Below, piece after piece: positions 58,340-64,000 of a stretch of DNA of 64,000 nucleotides (position 1 is the stretch's first letter; the number at the start of each line of letters is the position of its first letter). The notes below the pieces were generated by a model. That model was not told the DNA's origin. It searched no databases and saw only the letters and a program-made list of their open reading frames with translations. The position numbers and the translations under genes are program-made. Source of the stretch: Pseudomonadota bacterium (GTDB lineage Bacteria; Desulfobacterota; Desulfobulbia; Desulfobulbales; SURF-16); NCBI GenBank assembly GCA_018897105.1, contig JAHILF010000040.1:16209-80208 (forward strand), in the 5' to 3' direction.

Positions 58340-59938
58340 ATGCGCACCTGTGTAACCCCCCAAGGCGATTTTCTCTACTGCATCCATGAACCTGCTTACG
58401 CGGTGAAAAATCTCCGCGAAAGCGACCTGATCGAAGGCCTCGGCACCTGTGACGGTCGGGAGTATCTCAACAACCGGAACTTCCCGCCTGCTGATGTCAT
58501 TGAGGAGAAAGCCGACCGGGTGTATGAGATCCCCAATGTCTTCCCCTTCAAGGGCACCACCTTTATCAACTCCCCCTGGGCGGACGCCACGGCCAAGGAC
58601 CCGCTGCGTATCAAACTGCCGGCACCAGTCAGCACATCATTTTCGCAAAACGTCAACGCCTGGCTCGCCGGCAGGGATGACAGCAGCATGGACGGCCTCT
58701 TCAACTGCCTGCCGGAATCCGTCCTCCTTGCCCTGGCCACCACCTCCACCGACCCGGATGATCTTGTCCGGCTGGCCAAAATCAGCTGTGAATTCATAGC
58801 TGATAGCGACGGCGTCCCGTCCGGTCTCCTTTACAGCCGGGATCCGCGGGGCATGACCCGAGCCGTGATCAAAAACCATCCTCTTTTTGAGGCGGTGGCC
58901 AACAACCCCTTTCTGCCCGATCCTTACAAACAGGCCATGGTCCTGCGGCCCGGCGCCCAGGGCGGCAGTGAAATCGTCGGCGAATGGACCGAGGCGGGCC
59001 ACCACGTCTTTGAATATCTGCGCCGCAACTCCTACATCCCTTGGGGTCACTATGCCGCCAACATGGCCAATGATGCCCTGCGTTATGATATCAACAGACT
59101 GTCCCTGGCTGACATGACCGGCCTGCGCCATCTCTACTACCAGCGCACTTATGTCCGTATGGCGGCTGACCTCGGCATGGAGGTGCAGAGCGGCAGGAAG
59201 AGCCTGACCGCAGGCGAGCTTGAATCCCTGCGCCGAGAGATCTGCCGTCGGCTCGACCAGGAGGCGCGTCCCCCCTTCTTTGACTGCACCCTGTGGGGCT
59301 GGAACTACGGCTTTGACTTTGCCCCCAGCCATTACCGGCTCAATGCCTCCCACCAGCAGATCCACCAGCAGTTTGCCCTGCTGCCGGCAGCGGTCACAGC
59401 GCTCAAGGCCGGCACAAAGACGGACGAATTTCTCCCCTCATACGGCTGCGGTGATCTGGTGGCCGACTGTGTGCGTGCCTATGCCGACAAACACGACCGC
59501 TCCCTTTTTGCCGACCTGATCACCTGCATCCGCCACAACCGGCGCCTGGACGGGACCAAGGGTGAAGCATCTCTTGTTGTTTTTGAGGACGATGAGGTGA
59601 TGCTCTTTGTGCCCAAGGCCCAGACCTCCCAGTGGGAGCTGCAGCTCATGACGCTCAGGCCGGTGGGCAATATCCTGGAGGCGGACGAGGTAATGCGCCG
59701 CTCCCTGGATGGGGCCATGCATACGGCCATGCAGGTGCTCGGCGGCCTGGGCCTGCGCATGGCAAACATTATCGAGTATGCCAAACGCTTTACGGACAAA
59801 TCCGACCAGCGGCTCATATACAGCTTCCTGCCGAAACTGCCCGAGTCTCCCGGCGCCTTCAGCGAAGCCCAGCTGCGCTGGATCATGGGCCATTATCCGG
59901 AAGATTTCGCCATTGCCTGCCGCAGCAAGCTGCCCTGA
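58340..59938 (+). CDS. Unrecognised protein with HIT/GalT-like features
   Basis: 532 residues from the ATG at 58340; the track start is an upstream TTG. No signal peptide. The segment RLNASHQQIHQQFALLP has the HxxxHxQ look of HIT/galactose-1-phosphate uridylyltransferase proteins, and VFEDDEVMLFVPKAQTSQWELQLMTLRP resembles the EDDxxxxFVP strand preceding it in HIT folds. Other stretches (TPQGDFLYCIHEPAYAVKNL, EGLGTCDGREYLN) are unknown to me. A nucleotidyl-transferase or hydrolase activity is only a guess. The last ~90 codons and about 260 bp beyond are duplicated at 61435-61963. It faces the end of the cassette array. Confidence 0.6.
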   Translation: MRTCVTPQGDFLYCIHEPAYAVKNLRESDLIEGLGTCDGREYLNNRNFPPADVIEEKADRVYEIPNVFPFKGTTFINSPWADATAKDPLRIKLPAPVSTSFSQNVNAWLAGRDDSSMDGLFNCLPESVLLALATTSTDPDDLVRLAKISCEFIADSDGVPSGLLYSRDPRGMTRAVIKNHPLFEAVANNPFLPDPYKQAMVLRPGAQGGSEIVGEWTEAGHHVFEYLRRNSYIPWGHYAANMANDALRYDINRLSLADMTGLRHLYYQRTYVRMAADLGMEVQSGRKSLTAGELESLRREICRRLDQEARPPFFDCTLWGWNYGFDFAPSHYRLNASHQQIHQQFALLPAAVTALKAGTKTDEFLPSYGCGDLVADCVRAYADKHDRSLFADLITCIRHNRRLDGTKGEASLVVFEDDEVMLFVPKAQTSQWELQLMTLRPVGNILEADEVMRRSLDGAMHTAMQVLGGLGLRMANIIEYAKRFTDKSDQRLIYSFLPKLPESPGAFSEAQLRWIMGHYPEDFAIACRSKLP

Positions 59939-60197
59939 ACAATCCGGCCAGGCGGCGGTCAGACCGACGGAGCTGGCTCGACGGTTTACGAAGGGGGTAA
60001 GAAGAGCAAATCCCGAGGGCCTGTCGCAAAAGACATTCGGATATTTTCTGAGATTAAGCCGGCCGGCATGCGGGTCGTTCTCATTCACGACTATATGGGA
60101 GCTGATTGAAAAACAGCTTGGAAGGCAGTAAAAGAACGGCTGACGGAGATCAAACCGTTAATGGACCGGTTAGTTCCTGGAAATAAGTAAGGTGTCC
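59671..60197 (+). repeat. 527-bp direct repeat, left copy
   Basis: From TATCCTGGAGGCGGACGAGG to AAGTAAGGTGTCC. It contains the 3' end of the HIT/GalT-like gene and downstream non-coding sequence. The right copy is at 61435-61963, about 1.76 kb away, and is about 95% identical by eye. Confidence 0.9.
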
Positions 60198-60241
60198 TCA
60201 GAACTTGGTGAAGTTAGTCCTTGAAAAGGAGTAAGCTGTCC

Positions 60242-60304
60242 CCGGAACAACGCTGCTAATCAGCCGCGCGGTATTTTGCGTCGGCTAATTAGCCTGGTTA
60301 TACC
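60242..60304 (-). repeat. attC-like recombination site (distal end of cassette array)
   Basis: Minus strand: GTATAAC at the 5' end, imperfect arms GCTAATTAGCCG and CGGCTGATTAGC, and a GTT-containing 3' end (GTTGTTCCGG). The size of 63 bp fits attC. It is about 240 bp after the stop of the DUF4329 gene, with a transposase remnant in between. The terminal boxes are degenerate, so confidence is moderate. The following GTTCCGGGGACA also ends the site at 61964. Confidence 0.55.
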
Positions 60305-60337
60305 TTAAATACTCAGTTTTTTAATTTTGATTGTATT

Positions 60338-60462
60338 GAGAAGATGCGAGCTGAAGTGGCGGCATGGAACACCGATCGAAATAACCGCCAGACTAAGTTG
60401 ATTGGCAGTTTAGAACAGATGATGCGCGAATAAAACTAAAACGTCTTTATCCGAAATTTTAA
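60338..60462 (+). pseudogene. IS630-family transposase C-terminal remnant
   Basis: The plus strand reads EKMRAEVAAWNTDRNNRQTK, then after a one-base shift DWQFRTDDARIKLKRLYPKF-stop. This is the conserved C-terminal end of IS630-type transposases (WxxxRN...DWxFTTxDARIKLKRLYP). About 41 codons remain; the catalytic DDE region is absent, so it is inactive. It marks an old insertion inside the distal cassette. Confidence 0.75.
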
Positions 60463-60543
60463 CATATACAATGTACTAGATCACAGTCCAATTGACGTCT
60501 CGTTGTAAAACAGTTGTAAAACAACTGAGTGCTCTGAACAATC

Positions 60544-61308
60544 TTAGCCCATTTTGAATAGGGAACGTCGTGTTAGCGGCCCCACTATCCCATCCCGCGC
60601 AAGCTGATTTAGCGTTTGAAACTCTGTGACCCGCGCTAGCGTTTTAGCCCCAAAGATCCCATCGGGGGCGAGCAGTGCAAGTGCAGAAGGAGGTCTCTTA
60701 TTAAGAAGCATCTGGACAACCTTAATGGTATCACCTCGATCACCGTACTTTTGCAGCTCCCTAGGCGAGAACAGCTGTTGGTGAAAACCAAACTTCGACG
60801 CTCCACCTCCCAAGCCTTGTCGAAGGACGACCTCGTGCCCCAGCGACCCCGGTGGCTTCGTCCCTGGTGGAGAAAGCGAGATTGGAATGTATTTCATGAT
60901 CTTCCCACGAGGTGTGATAACATATGATACATCCTTCCCAAATTCTGCCTTCAACTTGTCCTTCGGAGAGAAAAGCTCATCAGTGGGCAGAAATTGACCG
61001 GCGTGGCTGTGATATGTACCTATGTTCTCGACGTTGGGAAGTTTGGGTCCAGGATCTGACTCGCGGCTGGACTTGAGCGTTCGGGGACTTGTGTAAAAAT
61101 ATTTACCGCCCCTTTTGAATATTCGCCCTGCAAATTCCCAATTGTTGGCTACAGATTTATAGTAGATTTCATCGAGGGCTGTGATCGCCGCAGTATCCGC
61201 AGACTGAAAAGGAAATCCCGCTCGACTAAGGTTCTGCAGGAATGCCTCGACAACGCGCTTAACATCCGGCATTATCGGTTCCAAGACTGGTACATCCCGC
61301 TCGGACAT
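60544..61308 (-). CDS. DUF4329/JAMM-like protein with peptidoglycan-binding domain (cassette gene)
   Basis: 254 residues. The N-terminal ~150 residues fit DUF4329: AITALDEIYYKS, RGGKYFYTSPR, then GTYHSHAGQFLPTDELFSPKD, whose HxH...SxxD spacing matches the JAMM metalloprotease signature, and YVITPRGKIMKY. DUF4329 occurs in polymorphic toxins and effector-type proteins. The C-terminus is a PG_binding_1 domain (YGDRGDTIKVVQMLL, PDGIFGAKTLARVTEFQ, DGIVGPLTRRSL). No signal peptide is visible, so a specialised secretion route or release by lysis would be needed to meet peptidoglycan. GGAGG lies seven bases before the ATG. It lies between the array-end attC-like site and the duplicated chromosomal fragment. 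Confidence 0.72.
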   Translation of the reverse strand: MSERDVPVLEPIMPDVKRVVEAFLQNLSRAGFPFQSADTAAITALDEIYYKSVANNWEFAGRIFKRGGKYFYTSPRTLKSSRESDPGPKLPNVENIGTYHSHAGQFLPTDELFSPKDKLKAEFGKDVSYVITPRGKIMKYIPISLSPPGTKPPGSLGHEVVLRQGLGGGASKFGFHQQLFSPRELQKYGDRGDTIKVVQMLLNKRPPSALALLAPDGIFGAKTLARVTEFQTLNQLARDGIVGPLTRRSLFKMG

Positions 61309-61434
61309 AGCTGGCCTCCTCAGTTAATTACGGTTATAACGGGCTCTCAATTCGAACCTGATGATCACCGGTTTATCCGGTGCATTATTTAGTTGGCAAA
61401 AGTTAAAATCGTGGTCTGTCCCCGATTGATTTTA

Positions 61435-61963
61435 TATCCTGGAGGCGGACGAGGCCATTCGCCGCTCCCTGGATGAGGCCATGCATACGGCCATGCAGGT
61501 GCTCGGCAGCCTGGGCCTGCGCATGGCAAACATTATCGAGTATGCCAAACGCTTCACGGATAAATCCGACCAGCGGCTCCTCTACAGTTTTCTGCCGAAA
61601 TTGCCCGTGTCTCCCGGCGCCTTCAGCGAAGCCCAGCTGCGCTGGATCATGGGCCATTATCCGGAAGATTTCGCCACCGCCTGCCGCAGCAAACTGCCCT
61701 AAACAATTTTCGGCCAGGCGGCGGTCAGACCGACGGAGCTAGCGCGACGGTTTACGAAGCGGACAAGAGGAGCAAATCCCGAGGGCCTGTCGCAAAAGAC
61801 ATTCGGATATTTTCTGAGGTTAAGTTGGCCGGCATGCGGGTCGTTCTCATTCACGACTATATGGGAGCTGATTGAAAAACAGCTTGGAAGGCAGTAAAAG
61901 AACGGCTGGCGGAGATCAAACCGTTAATGGACCGGTTAGTTCCTGGAAATAAGTAAGGTGTCC
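61435..61963 (+). repeat. Direct repeat, right copy (fragment of HIT/GalT-like gene inside the array)
   Basis: Duplicate of 59671-60197. The frame encodes the last ~88 residues of the HIT/GalT-like protein, ending CRSKLP-stop, but no 5' part exists, so it is a gene fragment. It starts with no obvious boundary after GTCCCCGATTGATTTTA and ends at the attC-like site 61964-62024. Confidence 0.9.
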
Positions 61964-62024
61964 CCGGAACGGGCTCTTCAGCGGGCGCGGTTTCTTGCGC
62001 TCCGCTGAAAGAGCAATGTTAGAT
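61964..62024 (-). repeat. attC-like site downstream of HEPN-like cassette gene
   Basis: Minus strand: ATCTAAC (RYYYAAC box, holding the stop codon TAA of the gene), arms GCTCTTTCAGCGG and CCGCTGAAGAGC, then GTTCCGG where GTTRRRY is expected. 61 bp. The stop codon inside the 5' box is typical of cassettes; the 3' box is degenerate. Confidence 0.65.
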
Positions 62025-62534
62025 TTCTTCTGACGAATGCCATTGATTGAGTAATGCTTCTGCCCTCTTATATATGGATTCTTCATTAACACCATGCTTA
62101 TTCATATGGGCTATCGATAGTGAACCTATTTCTTTCAAAAGTGCAAGTGACTCATCCGCCATAGCATCAATTCGTGATATGAGCCGTTGCATTGCAATAT
62201 CGCTATGAACAGCATCTCGGCTTTCGGTTCTTGATTGGTGAACTAACCAATTTCGCTCTGACAATAGTCTAAGGAAACGACCTCCTAGGTCTTTATTTAA
62301 CAATCCTTTTTTTCTGATATCTTTGATAGTGCGGCCAAACGTATTTTTCTTTGCCTTTTTAACAAGATCATTGCCAGCAGCTTCCCCCATTCCTTTTTTA
62401 GCTTGTCCAAGAAGAACGAAGTACTGAGCAGATACACCTTCCAATTCTTGAATTTGCCATATCGCAAAGCCAATCCTTTGCGTGATTTCCTTTAGGCGAT
62501 TTGCTTTTTGTATTTGTTGCATAAATTCATTCAT
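62019..62534 (-). CDS. HEPN-like cassette protein of unknown function
   Basis: 171 residues from the ATG at 62534; the track start four codons earlier would lie upstream of the cassette boundary box GTTAAAT. It is all-helical and basic. RFLRLLSERNWLVHQSRTESRDAV contains RNWLVH, the Rx4-6H motif of HEPN ribonucleases, and the hydrophobic spacing around it fits. HEPN proteins are common in toxin-antitoxin and anti-phage systems. No antitoxin gene is adjacent, so the role is open. AT content is higher than in the chromosomal genes to the left, as usual for acquired cassettes. Confidence 0.6.
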   Translation of the reverse strand: MNEFMQQIQKANRLKEITQRIGFAIWQIQELEGVSAQYFVLLGQAKKGMGEAAGNDLVKKAKKNTFGRTIKDIRKKGLLNKDLGGRFLRLLSERNWLVHQSRTESRDAVHSDIAMQRLISRIDAMADESLALLKEIGSLSIAHMNKHGVNEESIYKRAEALLNQWHSSEEI

Positions 62535-62536
62535 TG

Positions 62537-62593
62537 ATTTAACCATCCTGTTCAGCGACTGTGTCTTTCTGCGACCCCGCTGGCTTGTTAGAG
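62537..62593 (-). repeat. attC-like site between two cassette genes
   Basis: Minus strand: CTCTAAC, arms CAGCG and CGCTG, ending GTTAAAT (perfect GTTRRRY). 57 bp, a canonical short attC length. It lies between the stop of the 62620 gene and the start of the HEPN-like gene. Confidence 0.65.
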
Positions 62594-62619
62594 GGTTAAA
62601 TGTTTTATGATAAAAAAAC

Positions 62620-63018
62620 TTATAATCTTTTGTATTTTCTTGTTCTTACAACAAGTGGAACAATTGTTTCAAAAAAATCAGGGTTTTCATCGGGGTGACC
62701 AGTGAAACTGATATGGTAATCCAAGCGAAGCTTACCAACGCTGTTACACATAGACTCCAATTCAGCTTCTCCCGAGGCCCAAAACAAATGCGCCATTGTC
62801 TCCATTACATATTCTGCTTGTGTGCGGATAGTATATGAAGTGTCCATAGGGACAACCAAACCAGAGGATAGCGTTAATTGGCATGTCAGATTTCTGAGAT
62901 AAGCGTTCAGGTTAAAAATTACATCCGTGTGAACAAGTAAGTAGCTTTTCAGCCTAAAAGAAACGAGGCCGTTTTTTTTGCGATACATTCGAATTGATGT
63001 ATCCGATAGTCTCAACAT
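62620..63018 (-). CDS. Unknown cassette protein
   Basis: 132 residues, no signal peptide or membrane segment. It is rich in beta-type and aromatic residues: FRLKSYLLVHTDVIFNLNAYLRN, ETMAHLFWASGEAELES and LRLDYHISFTGHPDENPDFFE. No family is recognised. AT-rich, with an attC-like site following, as for other cassette genes. The start at 63018 follows GAGAGGGTAGAT, a usable ribosome-binding site. Confidence 0.6.
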   Translation of the reverse strand: MLRLSDTSIRMYRKKNGLVSFRLKSYLLVHTDVIFNLNAYLRNLTCQLTLSSGLVVPMDTSYTIRTQAEYVMETMAHLFWASGEAELESMCNSVGKLRLDYHISFTGHPDENPDFFETIVPLVVRTRKYKRL

Positions 63019-63019
63019 A

Positions 63020-63118
63020 TCTACCCTCTCGGTTCGCTTGAGGCGCGGCCGATGAACTTGTCTTTAAAAATCCGGCGTTATTCCCACGTCCATCGCCAAG
63101 CGATGGTTAGCAAATAAA
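63020..63118 (-). repeat. Possible degenerate attC between cassette genes
   Basis: Minus strand: TTGCTAAC follows the BRCT gene, then CCATCGCTTGGCGATGG (a palindrome) and TAACGCCGG...CGGCCGCGCC. The 3' GTTRRRY box is not evident. Position argues for attC, sequence only weakly. Confidence 0.35.
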
Positions 63119-63120
63119 TG

Positions 63121-63627
63121 CTATTTTTCGGGAATTTCACCTGTTTTTAGCATTGTGAGAAATTGTTCTTCATTTAAAACGATTGCGCCTTGATGACGTG
63201 ATTTTTCAATTTTTTTGGGTCCTGCATTATAACCGCAACAAAGGAACTCAAGCTGTTTTGTTACAGAGTCACGCACAAACATTCCTTCGGATTCTGCGAT
63301 TTCGACAAGTTTGATTTTGTCTGCTTTTTTAAAACCAGTAAAGCAAATTTCAGGTGCCCCGGAAGTGTTTAGCCTTCTGGTGTAAGAACGACTTGATTGA
63401 GGCCTTTCTTGTGGTGGTGAATTTTCAATATGATATTGTAACCTTTGCTCAATATTCGAAGGCTCGTTTATATCCTCAAGTATTCTGTCTTTACGAAAAG
63501 TTCTTAATGCATTGGCACTCTTACAAAAAGCTTGAATATATTCTTCGGTCTCAGAGATATTTGTAACCTCTCTATACGAGACTACTCCCTGTGCATCACG
63601 GTATATAAACCTTTTGTCATCAGCCAT
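63121..63627 (-). CDS. BRCT-domain cassette protein
   Basis: 168 residues. The C-terminal ~75 residues form a BRCT-like fold: PEICFTGFKKADKIKLVEIAE, then VTKQLEFLCCGYNAGPKKIEKS and GAIVLNEEQFLTML, the arrangement seen in NAD-dependent DNA ligases and some exonucleases. The N-terminus (RFIYRDAQGVVSYREVTNIS) is a small domain I do not recognise. BRCT domains bind DNA or phosphoproteins. AGAGGA precedes the ATG, and a well-formed attC lies just upstream, so it is the start of a cassette. Confidence 0.7.
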   Translation of the reverse strand: MADDKRFIYRDAQGVVSYREVTNISETEEYIQAFCKSANALRTFRKDRILEDINEPSNIEQRLQYHIENSPPQERPQSSRSYTRRLNTSGAPEICFTGFKKADKIKLVEIAESEGMFVRDSVTKQLEFLCCGYNAGPKKIEKSRHQGAIVLNEEQFLTMLKTGEIPEK

Positions 63628-63641
63628 ATTTTTTCCTCTTA

Positions 63642-63716
63642 GGCTAACGCCAAGTTAACCGGCGCGCGTTAGCACGTCCGAGCGAGGAACGAGCGTTGTT
63701 GAACTTTTTGTTAGGT
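63642..63716 (-). repeat. attC site, best conserved of the array
   Basis: Minus strand: ACCTAAC (RYYYAAC), AAGTTCAAC, a central stem ACGCTCGTTCCTCGC, then GGTTAACTT and GTTAGCC. The nested order TAAC / AGTTCAAC / GTTAACTT / GTTA is the R''-L''-L'-R' architecture of integron attC sites. 75 bp. It belongs to the cassette to the right and borders the BRCT gene. Confidence 0.8.
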
Positions 63717-63719
63717 TTA

Positions 63720-63797
63720 TTACTCAACGCCGCCAAACCCTTTCATCTGACCAAGTTGAATGGCAGCCAAAATCGAAATTAGGTGTGTTCCTACCAT
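63720..63797 (-). CDS. Possible tail of a further cassette gene
   Basis: The minus strand reads MVGTHLISILAAIQLGQMKG and five more residues before TAA, placed directly before the attC R'' box as cassette stops usually are. The frame is open upstream for about 25 more codons (LPKLVGIFHSYKESEG) without an ATG. Either a small ORF or the end of a gene with an unseen start. Low confidence. Confidence 0.3.
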   Translation of the reverse strand: MVGTHLISILAAIQLGQMKGFGGVE

Positions 63798-63861
63798 TAA
63801 GCCCTCTGACTCCTTGTAGGAGTGGAATATACCTACTAGCTTTGGAAGCGACCAATCATCT

Positions 63862-63965
63862 GATAAGCTCGCCCGCTGACGCGGACGAGCTTATCGCCGC
63901 TGTTGAGTAAACTCGAACACCTTGACAGGTTCCGCCTTAAGGCTACACCTATCAAGGCGTTCGAG
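63862..63965. repeat. Two inverted repeats at the window's right end
   Basis: GATAAGCTCG...CGAGCTTATC (63862-63895) and CTCGAACACCTTGACAGGTT...TATCAAGGCGTTCGAG (63912-63965). They are probably parts of another attC-like site or a cassette terminator. The outer integrase boxes are not clear. Confidence 0.5.
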
Positions 63966-64000
63966 CCACTGCGCTTCTCAGCTGTAGCACAAGCATAAAA

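Overview
The window looks like a chromosome segment of a Gram-negative, moderately GC-rich bacterium, most likely a Desulfobacterota member near the Desulfobulbales. The case rests on gene content: LPS Kdo genes (kdsB with a kdnA/kdnB pair), darP, RecBCD, a split pyruvate carboxylase, c-di-GMP riboswitches of the GEMM class and many small dispersed palindromic repeats. The assignment is an inference; no rRNA or other taxonomic marker is present and I saw no tRNA.

Layout. 1-8.5 kb is mostly minus strand: a prmA-like methyltransferase cut by the window edge, a large CofD/YvcK-like protein, malate dehydrogenase, kdsB, rsmJ (plus strand), then a DegT-type aminotransferase and an iron alcohol dehydrogenase that together look like the 8-amino-Kdo pathway (kdnA/kdnB). 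8.6-11.7 kb is a plus-strand run (darP, a 179-bp MITE-like element, a PPC-domain protein, an unknown protein, a THUMP-type RNA methyltransferase). 12.1-13.7 kb encodes a membrane GGDEF-EAL protein. 13.7-17.6 kb is a minus-strand unit of transglutaminase-like protein, ABC ATPase and ABC permease. 17.9-21.8 kb has a lone glycogen-binding-type module and pycA/pycB. 22.2-26.6 kb is one very large TIR-CHAT-STAND-TPR protein with a frameshift near its C-terminus.

27.4-41.6 kb is the most striking region. Three GEMM-type c-di-GMP riboswitches, each overlapping a Rho-independent terminator, precede three transcription units of secreted proteins: two near-duplicate Gly/Tyr-repeat fibre proteins, each followed by a small EF-hand (dockerin-like) protein, a third fibre-like protein, a metzincin-type protease, and a divergent 1000-residue beta-helix protein. 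Four of them share the same N-terminal module. The region reads as a c-di-GMP-switched surface or extracellular-matrix locus.

41.8-58.1 kb holds a small CheD-like Cys/His protein, recD and recB, a decayed hybrid histidine kinase, an HDOD protein, a DUF748/AsmA-like giant, and recC, which is unusually split from recBD by about 7 kb. From 60.2 kb to the right edge is an integron-type gene-cassette array on the minus strand, with attC-like sites between small orphan genes (DUF4329/JAMM plus peptidoglycan-binding, HEPN-like, unknown, BRCT). A 0.5-kb duplicate of the adjacent chromosomal gene end lies inside the array. No integrase is in the window; orientation predicts it to the right.
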